64,000 nt of DNA. It comes from Shinella zoogloeoides. GTDB lineage: Bacteria > Pseudomonadota > Alphaproteobacteria > Rhizobiales > Rhizobiaceae. Position numbers and translations under genes: made by a program. Shown one piece after another: positions 8,941 to 17,485 of this stretch. The stretch spans positions 2,399,501 to 2,463,500 of the forward strand of contig NZ_CP086610.1 of NCBI RefSeq assembly GCF_020883495.1, given 5' to 3'. Numbering within the stretch: position 1 is the stretch's first letter; each line of letters begins with the position of its first letter. The notes beneath the pieces are model-generated. The model was not told the origin of the DNA, ran no database searches, and saw nothing but the letters and a program-made list of their open reading frames with translations.

Positions 8941-9151
8941 GTTTCCCTCCCGTAGCGAGATTCATGGATGCGCAGATCGGTTCTGCGTCGGGAAGCATCC
9001 AACAGGATTGTGGCAGGATGCGTATCGGCTCAACGCGAGGGGCGCGGGCATGTTCCGGGTGGCGGAAGTCCCGAAGCTGTTGGAAAGGCCGTAAGCCTCT
9101 GGCGCGGCACCGGAAAAGCCCGCTAGTCTGTCACCAAGGGAAAGAATCGCC

Positions 9152-10252
9152 GTGGCCGAACCGTTGAAAAACCTGCTGCATCCGGGATTGGTGAAGGACA
9201 TGGCGCGCCATGTCCTGCGCGTCTCGCCGGGCTTCGACGCCGACCGCTTCACGCAACTCGCGACGGAGAACATGGACGCGCTGGAACTGATGCAGCGCGC
9301 CGAGCGGATCAAGGACGCCTTCACGCAGACGCTCCCCGCCGACTACGCCGCTGCCGCCGGCATCCTGCGGAACGCCCTGCCGCAGGCAAACACGCCCGGC
9401 CTTTCCGGCTGGGCGCTGCTTCCCGTCAACCAGTTCGTCTCCGAACACGGTCTCGGCCATTTCGACCTTTCGCTGGCCCTGCTCAAGGCGCTGACGCCGC
9501 ATTTCACCGCAGAGTTCGGCATCCGTCGCTTCATCCATGCCGAACAGGAGCGGGCGCTTGCCGAAATCTCCGGCTGGGTCGCGGACACCAACCACCATGT
9601 CCGCCGGCTCGCCAGCGAAGGCACCCGCCCCCGCCTACCTTGGGCGATGCGCCTGCCAGCACTCGTCAAGGATCCGGCGCCGATCCTGCCGATCCTCATC
9701 GCGCTTCTCGACGACCCGGAGGATTATGTCCGGCGCTCGGTCGCCAATAGCCTGAACGATATCGCCAAGGACCACCCAGCACTCGTCGCCGATTTCGTGG
9801 AAGCGCATATCGAGGGCGCATCCACGGAACGGCGGCAATTGCTGCGCCATGCCTCCCGCACGCTCCTCAAGAAGGGGGATGCCAAGGCGCTCGCCAATTT
9901 CGGCTTCGCGGCCGCCAAGGAGATCGGCGCGGACCTGACGCTTGCAACACCCGTGGTCACCTTCGGGGACAAGCTCGGCTTTTCGCTAACGGTGCGCAAC
10001 GAAGACAAGGCGCCGCAGCGGCTGATGATCGACTACGCGATCCATCACATGAAGGCGAACGGCACGCTGGCCCCCAAGGTCTTCAAGTGGCGGCAGCTCG
10101 ATCTGCCGGCCGGCGGCAGCCAGACGATCGGCAAGGATCACGCGATCCGGGCCATCACCACGCGACGTTATTACCCCGGCACGCACCGCGTCGAAATCCT
10201 GATCAACGGCGCGATTGCGGCCTCCGCCGACTTCGAATTGCGCATGGATTGA
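9152..10252 (+). CDS. alkC: DNA alkylation repair protein, AlkC type (HEAT-repeat glycosylase with C-terminal Ig-like domain)
   Basis: Predicted 3-methyladenine/3-methylcytosine-type DNA glycosylase. The 366 residues start 'MAEPLKNLLHPGLVKDMARHVL', as in the AlkC branch of the AlkC/AlkD superfamily. Helical HEAT-like repeats run to about residue 250, including 'FIHAEQERALAEISGWVADTNHHVRRLASEGTRPRLPWAMRL' and 'LLDDPEDYVRRSVANSLNDIAKDHP'. The last 110 residues (VVTFGDKLGFSLTVRNEDKAPQRLMIDYAIHHMKANG) form a beta-sandwich like the Ig-type domain described for Pseudomonas AlkC. Start is GTG 9152 with AAGGGAAAG eight bases upstream. Single-gene unit. Confidence 0.88.
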   Translation: MAEPLKNLLHPGLVKDMARHVLRVSPGFDADRFTQLATENMDALELMQRAERIKDAFTQTLPADYAAAAGILRNALPQANTPGLSGWALLPVNQFVSEHGLGHFDLSLALLKALTPHFTAEFGIRRFIHAEQERALAEISGWVADTNHHVRRLASEGTRPRLPWAMRLPALVKDPAPILPILIALLDDPEDYVRRSVANSLNDIAKDHPALVADFVEAHIEGASTERRQLLRHASRTLLKKGDAKALANFGFAAAKEIGADLTLATPVVTFGDKLGFSLTVRNEDKAPQRLMIDYAIHHMKANGTLAPKVFKWRQLDLPAGGSQTIGKDHAIRAITTRRYYPGTHRVEILINGAIAASADFELRMD

Positions 10253-10259
10253 CCCCGCG

Positions 10260-10279
10260 CCTTTTCGCACATGCGAAAG
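10260..10279. promoter_or_regulatory. Perfect inverted repeat downstream of alkC
   Basis: CTTTTCGCA-CA-TGCGAAAG is a perfect palindrome just after the alkC stop and immediately before the candidate helicase promoter. There is no T-run, so an operator for the next gene is as likely as a terminator. Seen in sequence; no regulator is assigned. Confidence 0.4.
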
Positions 10280-10284
10280 TAACA

Positions 10285-10313
10285 CTTGACTTTTCGCCCC
10301 AAAACAACGACAT
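10285..10313 (+). promoter_or_regulatory. Candidate promoter for the DEAD-box helicase with a leader of nearly 300 nt
   Basis: CTTGAC at 10285-10290, a 17-base spacer and CGACAT at 10308-10313 fit the loose rhizobial sigma-70 pattern (strong CTTGAC, weak -10). It is the only convincing -35 box in the 354-bp gap 10253-10606. Transcription from here would give a leader of about 290 nt containing a dispersed repeat copy. The rest of the gap shows no gene. Confidence 0.4.
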
Positions 10314-10513
10314 GAGCCGCAGCGTCGCCCTTCGGCCGCCGCGTGAGCGAGCCAGCGATTTCCCGGACAGGGATGCCAAGAAGGACAAGCGCAAGAGAAG
10401 GATCCGCCTCCCATTTTGCGGATGACTGCGCAGACGATAGCCAACCAACCCACAAGTTCCCAATTCACGCGGGGTTCTTGACGCCAGACGAAACCGGAAG
10501 CGCATGGTGCGTT

Positions 10514-10580
10514 CCGGCCTGAAGCAGTTCCAGCAAAAGTGTGACGCGGTTTTGCGTCCGGAACTGCGTTCGGGAAAGTC
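10514..10580 (+). repeat. Dispersed rhizobial intergenic repeat, copy 1
   Basis: The stretch around TTCCAGCAAAAGTGTGACGC, then GGTTTTGCGTCCGGAA and GGGAAAG, matches the reverse complement of 16563-16618 (TTCCAGCAAAAGTGCGCAGC, then AGTTTTGCGTTTGGAA). Such short mosaic repeats are common between genes in Rhizobium and Agrobacterium. This copy lies just upstream of the helicase start and would be part of its leader RNA. Confidence 0.65.
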
Positions 10581-10606
10581 GTTTGGCGCCCCCGAAAGGT
10601 ATTGCT

Positions 10607-12040
10607 TTGACCACTTTCCACGACCTCGGCCTCTCGAAGACCATCGTCGCCACCCTTTCCGCGCTCGGCTTTGAAAAAGCGACCCCGATCCAGGAAAAGG
10701 CCATCCCGCTCGTCCTCGAAGGCTCGGACCTCATCGGCCTTGCCCAGACCGGCACCGGCAAGACGGCCGCCTTCGGCCTGCCGATGATCGAAAAGCTTCT
10801 CGCCGACACCCGCCGTCCCGACCCGCGCAACATCCGCGCCCTCATTCTCGCCCCGACCCGCGAACTGGTGAACCAGATCGCCGACAACCTGCGCGATTTC
10901 GTGAAGAAGACGCCGCTGCGCGTCGTCACCGTCGTCGGCGGTGCTTCGATCAACAAGCAGTCGGAAATGCTGAACCGCGGCACCGACATCCTCGTCGCCA
11001 CCCCGGGCCGCCTGCTCGATCTCGTCGCCCGCAAGTCGGTGACGCTGACGCAGGCCCGCTACCTCGTGCTCGACGAAGCCGACCAGATGCTCGATCTCGG
11101 CTTCATCCACGACCTGCGCAAGATCTCCAAAATGGTGCCGAAGAACCGCCAGACGCTGCTCTTCTCGGCCACCATGCCGAAGCTGATCGCCGAGCTTGCC
11201 GGCGAATATCTCAGCAATCCGAAGAAGGTCGAAGTCACCCCGCCCGGCAAGGCCGCCGACAAGGTGGAGCAGTATGTCCACCACGTTCCCGGCAAGGACC
11301 AGAAGACGCAGATCCTCAAGCAGACACTCACCGCCAACCCGGATGGCCTGTCGCTCGTCTTCTCGCGCACCAAGCATGGCGCCGAGAAGCTGATGAAGCA
11401 TCTCGACCAGGTCGGCTTCAAGGCCGCCTCGATCCACGGCAACAAGAGCCAGGGCCAGCGCGAGCGCGCCCTCAAGGCCTTCCGTGACGGTGAGATCCGT
11501 GTACTCGTCGCCACCGACGTCGCCGCCCGCGGCATCGACATCCCGGGCGTCACCCACGTCTACAACTACGACCTGCCGGAAGTGCCGGACGCCTATGTCC
11601 ACCGCATCGGCCGCACGGCCCGCAACGGCCGCGACGGCATTGCCATCGCTTTCTGCGCGCCGGACGAAGCGCACCTCCTGCGCGACATCGAGCGCCTGAT
11701 GGGCATCAAGATCGCAGTCGCCAGCGGTGAAGCCCCGGCCGAAGTCAGCACGGCCGGCCCCGGCGGCAAGTCCCGCAAGGGCCGCAACAGCCGTGGCGGC
11801 GGCCAGCGCTCCGGCAACGGCCGCGCCGCCAACCGTCCGGCCCGCCAGCCCTTCGGCGACGGCGCACAGGCCGAAGCCGGCGCGCCGTCCGGCGCCAAGC
11901 GCCCGCAGCACGGCCGTCCGGCCCAGAAGCAGGGCGACCGCCAGAACCGCAACCACGGCGGCGGCAACGGCCAGCCCGGCCGCCCGCAGCGCAGCGGCAA
12001 ACCGCGCCGCCCGGAAGGCCAGCGCCGCGAACAGGCGTAA
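10607..12040 (+). CDS. DEAD-box ATP-dependent RNA helicase (RhlE type) with basic Gly/Arg-rich tail
   Basis: Unwinds structured RNA; RhlE/DeaD-type enzymes act in ribosome assembly and mRNA decay, often in the cold. Motifs in order: Q motif 'GFEKATPIQEKAIP', I 'AQTGTGKT', Ia 'PTRELVNQ', Ib 'TPGRLLD', II 'DEAD', III 'SAT', IV 'LVFSRTKHGAEKL', V 'ATDVAARGIDIPGV', VI 'HRIGRTARNG'. The last ~100 residues are rich in G, R, N, Q and P and probably bind RNA. TTG at 10607 is chosen (protein begins LTTFHDLGLSKT) since GAAAGGT lies seven bases upstream and the residues encoded before it belong to an intergenic repeat. Confidence 0.93.
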   Translation: MTTFHDLGLSKTIVATLSALGFEKATPIQEKAIPLVLEGSDLIGLAQTGTGKTAAFGLPMIEKLLADTRRPDPRNIRALILAPTRELVNQIADNLRDFVKKTPLRVVTVVGGASINKQSEMLNRGTDILVATPGRLLDLVARKSVTLTQARYLVLDEADQMLDLGFIHDLRKISKMVPKNRQTLLFSATMPKLIAELAGEYLSNPKKVEVTPPGKAADKVEQYVHHVPGKDQKTQILKQTLTANPDGLSLVFSRTKHGAEKLMKHLDQVGFKAASIHGNKSQGQRERALKAFRDGEIRVLVATDVAARGIDIPGVTHVYNYDLPEVPDAYVHRIGRTARNGRDGIAIAFCAPDEAHLLRDIERLMGIKIAVASGEAPAEVSTAGPGGKSRKGRNSRGGGQRSGNGRAANRPARQPFGDGAQAEAGAPSGAKRPQHGRPAQKQGDRQNRNHGGGNGQPGRPQRSGKPRRPEGQRREQA

Positions 12041-12062
12041 GCGGATAACGCATTGAATGAGG

Positions 12063-12088
12063 AACGGCGGGCTTCGGCCCGCCGTTTT
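12063..12088 (+). terminator. Rho-independent terminator with UUCG tetraloop after the helicase gene
   Basis: A perfect 10-bp stem AACGGCGGGC / GCCCGCCGTT closes a TTCG tetraloop and is followed by TT. The C(UUCG)G loop is among the most stable RNA tetraloops. It separates the convergent helicase and EamA genes and could serve both. Confidence 0.8.
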
Positions 12089-12102
12089 CGTTTGTGCCGT
12101 CC

Positions 12103-12987
12103 TCACTCGGCCGGCGCGGCATCCTTGCGGTTCGTCAGATACACCCCCGCCACCACGATCACCGTGCCGAGGATCATCGGCATCGTCAGCTCCTCGCCGA
12201 AGATGGCCGCCGCCTGCAGCGCGGCGATGGGCGGCACCAGATAGATGAGCGAGGCCGCGCGCGAGACCTGTCCCCGGCGGATGAGGTAGAGCAGCAGCAG
12301 GATCGCGCCCATCGAGATGCCGAGCACCGCCCAGGGGAGCAGCGCGATGAAGGCAAAACTTATCTCGACATGCGGGGTTTCAAGGCCGAGCGCGAGAGGT
12401 AGCGTGACGATCAGGGCCCCGACATATTGCAGCGTGGCGACGGCACGGATGTCGCCGGTCTGAAGGTGCTGCTTCTGATAGATCGTGCCGTAGGTCACGG
12501 CGGCCATGCCGAGCATGTTGACGAGGATGGCGAGGGCCGGGATTTCCGCCGCGCCCTGCCCGAAGAATTTCGGCAGCACGGCAATAAGCACGCCGAGGAA
12601 ACCGAGACAGAGGCCGAGCTTCTGCGTCGTGCTGAGCCGCTCGCCGATGAAGAACGGCGCCGCCAGCGCCGTCATCAATGGCTGGAGCGCGGCGATGATC
12701 GAGGACAGTGCCGCCGGCACGCCCTCGCCGATGGCCCACCAGACCGCGCCGAGATAGATGCCGTGCAGGAAAACGCCGGAGACGATGGCATGCAGGATAG
12801 TGCGCCTATCGCGCGGCCAGGAAACGCCGGACGCCACGCAGAGGCCCGCAAAGAGGACAGCGGCCGTGAGGTAGCGGATGCACAGGAAGGTCAGCGGCTC
12901 GGAAAGCAGGGCCGCGAACTTGGCGACGACCCAGCCCGTGGACCAGAGCAGGACGAAGATGGCCGGAGCCAGACGATCGAGGGACAT
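12103..12987 (-). CDS. EamA/DMT-family inner-membrane transporter
   Basis: 294 residues with about ten hydrophobic helices arranged as two EamA halves: residues 1-140 ('FVLLWSTGWVVAKFAALLSEPLTFLCIRYLTAAVLF...GVPAALSSIIAALQPLMTALAAPFFIGERLSTTQKLGLCLGFLGV') and 150-285 ('ISMGAILLLLYLIRRGQVSRAASLIYLVPPIAALQAAAIFGEELTMPMILGTVIVVAGVYL'). Proteins of this kind export amino acids or other metabolites; the substrate cannot be read from sequence. It is a single gene, convergent with the helicase and divergent from the ATP-grasp operon, with about 298 bp between the two starts in which I see no further gene. Confidence 0.88.
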   Translation of the reverse strand: MSLDRLAPAIFVLLWSTGWVVAKFAALLSEPLTFLCIRYLTAAVLFAGLCVASGVSWPRDRRTILHAIVSGVFLHGIYLGAVWWAIGEGVPAALSSIIAALQPLMTALAAPFFIGERLSTTQKLGLCLGFLGVLIAVLPKFFGQGAAEIPALAILVNMLGMAAVTYGTIYQKQHLQTGDIRAVATLQYVGALIVTLPLALGLETPHVEISFAFIALLPWAVLGISMGAILLLLYLIRRGQVSRAASLIYLVPPIAALQAAAIFGEELTMPMILGTVIVVAGVYLTNRKDAAPAE

Positions 12988-13285
12988 GGGATTTCCGGCG
13001 GCATGACAAGCGATGCGCGAGCGTTAGGACCTGCCCCGGTGATGGTCAACGCAATTTCCTTGATGCTTAGGTTCAGCAAAAGGCATCGGGGAACACGCTT
13101 TCGGCATCTGCCCATCCTTTCGGCAGCGCAATGCACGGACGAAAGGAATGCCTGCCGAAAAACCGTCGCACCGGCCGGTTTCTGCGCGCTCAAAGCGGTG
13201 TGAGAATTCTTTCCCGCTAATTGAGCATGGTTCTTGCATTGCCCCAGTTCTTGTACTCAAATGACGGAAAATGGGGAACACGCCT

Positions 13286-14695
13286 TTGGCATTTGACGAA
13301 ATGATGAATGCGGACTCCGGTTCGCGGCAGCCGTATCAGAACTACCATGAATGGTACGAAGCACAGGATCGGGCGCGCCTGATCGCCAAATCGAGAGACG
13401 CCGAAAACCTCTTTCGAAAAACCGGCATCACCTTCGCAGTCTACGGACACGCCGACAGTTCCGAAAAGCTCATCCCCTTCGACATCATACCGCGCATCAT
13501 CTCCGGCCGGGAATGGCGCAAGCTGGCCCAGGGCATCGAGCAGCGGGTCATCGCCCTCAACGCCTTCCTTGACGACATCTACCACAAGCAGGAAATCATC
13601 AAGGCGGGCCGCATCCCGCGCGAGCTGATCGAGCGCAACGAGGCGTTCCTGCCGCAGATGATCGGCTTCAAGCCGCCGGGCGGCGTCTATACCCATATCG
13701 TCGGCACCGACATCGTGCGCACGGGCGAAGATCAGTTCTACGTGCTGGAAGACAATGCCCGCACCCCTTCCGGCGTCAGCTACATGCTGGAAAACCGGGA
13801 AACCATGATGCAGATGTTCCCGGAGCTGTTCCACCTCAATAAGGTGCGCCCGGTCGAAGACTATCCGAAACTCCTGCGCCAGAGCCTCGCCTCCCTCGCC
13901 CCGCCCGGCTGCTCGGGAAAACCCCGCGTCGCGGTGCTGACGCCCGGCATCTTCAACTCCGCCTATTACGAACACGCCTTCCTCGCCGACATGATGGGCG
14001 TGGAACTGGTCGAAGGCTCGGACCTGCGCGTCGTCGACGGCAAGGTGAAGATGCGCACCACCCGCGGCTACGAGGCCATCGACGTGCTCTACCGCCGCGT
14101 CGACGACGACTTCCTCGACCCCCTCACCTTCCGGCCGGATTCCGCGCTCGGCGTTCCCGGCATCATGGATGTCTACAAGGCCGGCAACATCACGATCGCC
14201 AACGCACCCGGCACCGGCATTTCCGACGACAAGGCGATCTATTCCTACATGCCGGAAATCGTCGAGTTCTATACGGGCCGCAAGGCGATCCTTGAGAACG
14301 TGCCGACCTGGCGCTGCTCGGAGGAAGACAGCCTGAAATATGTGCTGGAGCACTTGAGCGAACTCGTCGTCAAGGAAGTGCACGGCTCGGGCGGCTACGG
14401 CATGCTCGTCGGCCCCACCGCATCCAAAAAGGAATGCGCGGCCTTCGCCGAAAAACTGAAGGCCCGGCCGGCGAACTACATCGCCCAGCCAACGCTCTCG
14501 CTCTCCACGGTGCCGATCCTCGTGAAGAAGGGCATCGCGCCCCGGCACGTCGATCTTCGGCCCTATGTGCTCGTTTCCGACAAGGTGCAGATCATTCCCG
14601 GCGGGCTGACCCGCGTGGCGCTGAAGGAAGGCTCGCTGGTGGTCAACTCCAGCCAGGGCGGCGGCACGAAGGACACCTGGGTTCTGGAGGACTGA
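13286..14695 (+). CDS. Circularly permuted ATP-grasp protein (DUF404/DUF407 type)
   Basis: About 469 residues. It shows the conserved blocks of the CP_ATPgrasp_2 family: 'FDIIPRIISGREWRKLAQGIEQRVIALNAFLDDIYH', 'YTHIVGTDIVRTGEDQFYVLEDNARTPSGVSYMLENR', 'LYRRVDDDFLDPLTF', 'GIMDVYKAGNITIANAPGTGISDDKAIYSYMPEIVEFY' and 'LVVKEVHGSGGYGMLVGP'. These are the permuted nucleotide-binding elements of a carboxylate-amine ligase. Followed at 4 bp by an alpha-E gene and then a transglutaminase gene, a trio widespread in proteobacteria and proposed to make and process a peptide; the product is unknown. TTG 13286 (LAFDEMM) has GGGGA eight bases upstream; ATG 13271 is in frame but has a poorly placed ribosome site. 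Confidence 0.88.
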   Translation: MAFDEMMNADSGSRQPYQNYHEWYEAQDRARLIAKSRDAENLFRKTGITFAVYGHADSSEKLIPFDIIPRIISGREWRKLAQGIEQRVIALNAFLDDIYHKQEIIKAGRIPRELIERNEAFLPQMIGFKPPGGVYTHIVGTDIVRTGEDQFYVLEDNARTPSGVSYMLENRETMMQMFPELFHLNKVRPVEDYPKLLRQSLASLAPPGCSGKPRVAVLTPGIFNSAYYEHAFLADMMGVELVEGSDLRVVDGKVKMRTTRGYEAIDVLYRRVDDDFLDPLTFRPDSALGVPGIMDVYKAGNITIANAPGTGISDDKAIYSYMPEIVEFYTGRKAILENVPTWRCSEEDSLKYVLEHLSELVVKEVHGSGGYGMLVGPTASKKECAAFAEKLKARPANYIAQPTLSLSTVPILVKKGIAPRHVDLRPYVLVSDKVQIIPGGLTRVALKEGSLVVNSSQGGGTKDTWVLED

Positions 14696-14699
14696 GCCG

Positions 14700-15641
14700 A
14701 TGCTGGGAAGAACTGCAAACGGCCTTTACTGGATGTCCCGCTATATCGAGCGGGGCGAGAACATCGCCCGCCTCATCGACGCGGGCCTGCGCATGGCGCT
14801 GACGCGCTCCGGCTCCTCCGACGAGGACTGGGACGGCGTGTTGCAAAGCGCCGGCGTGCGCGAGGATTTCGACAGCGTGCACGACAAGCTGACGAGCGCC
14901 GACGCCATCGACTACCTGCTGCGCGACCGCTCCAACCCGTCGAGCGTCATGTCCTGCATCGAGGCGGCGCGCAACAACGCCCGCATGGTGCGCACGGCGC
15001 TGACGCGCGAGACCTGGGAAGCGACCAACGAGTGCTGGATCGAGCTGAAGCAGATCCTCGCCAAGCGCGCCAAGCCGGCCGACATGCCGGAGATCATCGA
15101 CACGATCAAGCGGCGCGCCGGCCTCATCCGCGGGGCGTTCCACGGCACGATGCTGCGCGACGACATCTACAATTTCTCGCGCATCGGCACCTTCATCGAG
15201 CAGGCGGACAACACGGCCCGCATCCTCGACGTGAAATATTACGTGCTGCTGCCGGCCATCGCCAAGGTCGGCTCCTCACTCGACAACAAGCAATGGGAAT
15301 CCATCCTGCGCTCCGTCTCGGCGCACCGTTCCTATAGCTGGGTCTATGACGGCGACTATTCGCCGGCGAATATCGCGGACTTCCTCATCCTCAACGACCG
15401 CATGCCACGCTCGCTCGCCTACAGCTACGACAAGATCGTCAGCAATCTCGGCTATCTTGCGAAAAGCTACGGCGAGAAGCACGCCGCGCACGAAACCGCC
15501 TCCTCCACGCTGATGCTGCTGCGCAGCCGCAGCATGGAGGACATCATGGAACAGGGCCTCCACGAATTCATCGAGGAGTTCATCGTCCACAACAACCGCC
15601 TCGGGGAGGAAATCTCCGAGGGCTACCGCTTCTATCGTTAG
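14700..15641 (+). CDS. Alpha-E domain protein (DUF403)
   Basis: 313-residue, almost wholly helical protein starting 'MLGRTANGLYWMSRYIERGENIARLIDAGLRM', the signature of alpha-E domains, with 'SCIEAARNNARMVRTALTRETWEATNECW' and 'SRIGTFIEQADNTARILDVKYYVLLP' as further conserved helices. It always travels with the permuted ATP-grasp and transglutaminase proteins and is thought to act with them in a peptide-forming system. It starts 4 bp after the ATP-grasp stop, so the two are co-translated. No catalytic residues are recognisable. Confidence 0.9.
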   Translation: MLGRTANGLYWMSRYIERGENIARLIDAGLRMALTRSGSSDEDWDGVLQSAGVREDFDSVHDKLTSADAIDYLLRDRSNPSSVMSCIEAARNNARMVRTALTRETWEATNECWIELKQILAKRAKPADMPEIIDTIKRRAGLIRGAFHGTMLRDDIYNFSRIGTFIEQADNTARILDVKYYVLLPAIAKVGSSLDNKQWESILRSVSAHRSYSWVYDGDYSPANIADFLILNDRMPRSLAYSYDKIVSNLGYLAKSYGEKHAAHETASSTLMLLRSRSMEDIMEQGLHEFIEEFIVHNNRLGEEISEGYRFYR

Positions 15642-15655
15642 GCCGGGGGTTCGCG

Positions 15656-16480
15656 ATGCGACTGAAGATCAGCCACACGACCGAATACCGCTACGACGAC
15701 CCGGTGCAATATTCCCTGCAACGGCTGCGGCTGACGCCGAAAAGCCAGCCCGGCCAGATCGTGCGCGACTGGAAGACCACCGTCCACGGCGCGCATCTGG
15801 AAGCCGGCTACAGCGACCATTTCGGCAATCATGTCGATCTCGTCAGCACCGAGGGCGAGCAGGTGGCGATCCGCATCGTCGCCGAGGGCGAGGTGGAGAC
15901 GGAGGACCGGGCCGGCGTCTTCGGCCCACATCAGGGTTTTGTGCCGCTCTGGCTGTTCCTGCGCGAAACGCCGCTGACCAGGCCCGGCAAGCTGATCCGC
16001 GAGCTCGCCAAGGCCGCAACGGGCGAGAACGAACTGGCGCGCATGCATGCGCTGATGGGCGCGATCCACGAGACCGTCGCCTACAAGCCGGGCGAAACTG
16101 CCACCGACACGACGGCCGAACAGGCGCTGGAGAAGAAACAGGGCGTCTGTCAGGACCATGCACATATCGTGCTGTCCGTCGCACGCCATCTCGGCATTCC
16201 CGCCCGCTACGTCTCCGGCTACCTGCTGATGGACGCGCCGGAGCAGACGGCAAGCCACGCCTGGGCGGAAGTTCACCTTCAGGGGCTCGGCTGGGTCGGC
16301 TTCGACGCGGCCAACAATATCTGCCCGGATGCGCGTTATGTCCGGCTTTCGACCGGCCTCGACTACAAGGACGCTGCGCCTGTTTCCGGCATGGTGACGG
16401 GCAAGGCGGCCGAGACGATGAGCGTTTCCATCACCGTCGAACCGGCCGCCAGCCAGAGCCAGTCGCAAAGCCAGAGCTGA
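15656..16480 (+). CDS. Transglutaminase-like cysteine protease family protein
   Basis: 274 residues. An N-terminal beta module 'MRLKISHTTEYRYDDPVQYSLQRLRLTPKS' is followed by the transglutaminase core with the catalytic triad pattern: Cys in 'KKQGVCQDHAHIVLSVARHLGIPARYVSGYL', His in 'QTASHAWAEVHLQGLGWVGFDAANN', and Asp in the last segment. The third member of the ATP-grasp/alpha-E/transglutaminase operon, 14 bp after alpha-E. The C-terminus is a short SQSQSQSQS run generated by repeated CAGAGC/CAGTCG codons. Likely a peptidase or cross-linker acting on the product of its partners. Confidence 0.9.
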   Translation: MRLKISHTTEYRYDDPVQYSLQRLRLTPKSQPGQIVRDWKTTVHGAHLEAGYSDHFGNHVDLVSTEGEQVAIRIVAEGEVETEDRAGVFGPHQGFVPLWLFLRETPLTRPGKLIRELAKAATGENELARMHALMGAIHETVAYKPGETATDTTAEQALEKKQGVCQDHAHIVLSVARHLGIPARYVSGYLLMDAPEQTASHAWAEVHLQGLGWVGFDAANNICPDARYVRLSTGLDYKDAAPVSGMVTGKAAETMSVSITVEPAASQSQSQSQS

Positions 16481-16517
16481 AAGCGGCGGCCGGGAAAGCC
16501 GCCGCCCTCCTCCCGGA

Positions 16518-16618
16518 GCATTTCCGCTTTTCTGCGAATCGCAAAAAACGCTCCAGCTCTTTGTTTTCACGCGCTTCCAAACGCAAAACTGCTGCGCACT
16601 TTTGCTGGAATTGCTCTA
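16518..16618 (-). repeat. Dispersed rhizobial intergenic repeat, copy 2 (opposite orientation to copy 1)
   Basis: This copy is longer. Its minus-strand reading begins AATTCCAGCAAAAGTGCGC, continues through AGTTTTGCGTTTGG and GAAAACAAAGAGC, and ends near GCGGAAATGCTC. It aligns to 10526-10580 over about 55 bp. It fills the whole gap between the transglutaminase and the convergent glycine-rich gene. Confidence 0.65.
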
Positions 16619-17272
16619 TCGCGACGCCACCTGAAGCAGACGGCAGAGGTTCACCAGCGCGGCGTCGTAGCCTCCGCTGCCGATGCCCCGGCAACGCTTG
16701 ATCATCTGCAGGCGATCACGGCGGGGAAGCTGCGAGAACGCTTGCAGCACCTGCCGATCGGATCCCGTGAAGCCGCCACCGGGGGAGACGCCATCGTTCC
16801 CCACGCCAAGGCCGACCGTCGCATCAAGCAGGCTCCCGCCGCCGACATTCGCATCGACAGCAGCGCCAAGGCCTCCCGCGCCGCCCACCGTGGCGTCGAC
16901 ATCCGCATCGACAAGGCCACGCGTCCCGCCGACATTGGCCTTGGCGCGGGCGTTCACGCCGCTGCTGCCGCCAATCGAGGCGGTGACATCGGAATCGACA
17001 AGCCCTCTCGAACCGCCGACATTCGCCCGCGCACCGGCATTGACGCCGCGCGCGCCGCCGACGCTGGCGCCCGCCCGCGCATCCGCAAGGCCCCCGCTGC
17101 CGCCGACCGTCGCATTGGCCCCGGCCCTCACGCTGCCGAGGCTCACCCCGAGGCCGACGCCGAGGCCGCCCTTGTCCTGCGCGCCCGCATGAACCGGCAC
17201 GGCAAGAACGACAGCCGCCAGCGCAACCGCCGAAAGCCTGGAGATCGATACTGTATTCGATGCTGCAAACAT
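16616..17272 (-). CDS. Secreted glycine-rich protein with paired ~29-residue repeats
   Basis: 218 residues. A signal peptide (hydrophobic 'LSAVALAAVVLAVPVHAGA') ends near residue 31. Residues 32-165 are seven imperfect units of 14-15 residues starting GG and ending in V or I. Units alternate between 'GG-x-x-GLVD-x-DV-x-A-x-[VI]' and 'GG-x-x-GVNA-x-A-x-ANV', so the real period is about 29. The remaining ~50 residues are unlike the repeats: 'GSDRQVLQAFSQLPRRDRLQMIKRCRGIGSGGYDAALVNLCRLL', a small basic domain with two cysteines. I do not recognise a named family. The repeat pattern would suit a regular beta-solenoid, which is inference. Confidence 0.75.
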   Translation of the reverse strand: MFAASNTVSISRLSAVALAAVVLAVPVHAGAQDKGGLGVGLGVSLGSVRAGANATVGGSGGLADARAGASVGGARGVNAGARANVGGSRGLVDSDVTASIGGSSGVNARAKANVGGTRGLVDADVDATVGGAGGLGAAVDANVGGGSLLDATVGLGVGNDGVSPGGGFTGSDRQVLQAFSQLPRRDRLQMIKRCRGIGSGGYDAALVNLCRLLQVASR

Positions 17273-17435
17273 GGAAGCCTCCCATCAGCGGCCGGTCCGG
17301 GATGGATCGGCACCGCATAACGAAAGGTTGCGCCGCGCCCGAAGTTCCCGCGCCGCCGGGCGGATCGGCGGAGAAGGAAAAGGAAGCGTTTAGACACGCG
17401 TCGCGGACGACGAGTTGTGCCGTCCCGATACAGAT

Positions 17436-17463
17436 CGGGCGCGGCCTTGCCCGGCCGCGCCCG
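17436..17463 (-). terminator. 11-bp GC-rich hairpin downstream of the ggu/KGSADH operon
   Basis: CGGGCGCGGCC pairs perfectly with GGCCGCGCCCG around a TTGCCC loop, 23 bp past the dehydrogenase stop. There is no U-run on the minus strand (A5 follows on the plus strand), so it may act with Rho or simply protect the 3' end. Confidence 0.5.
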
Positions 17464-17485
17464 AAAAACGATGGTCGCCACCGCT

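Noticed and set aside
9986..12106. 706-codon minus-strand frame opposite the helicase
   Set aside because: Antisense frame with Arg/Ala/Gly bias; the helicase motifs on the plus strand are complete.
13286..16480. ATP-grasp/alpha-E/transglutaminase trio as a new system
   Set aside because: Its function is unknown, but this three-gene cluster is widespread and already described in comparative genomics.
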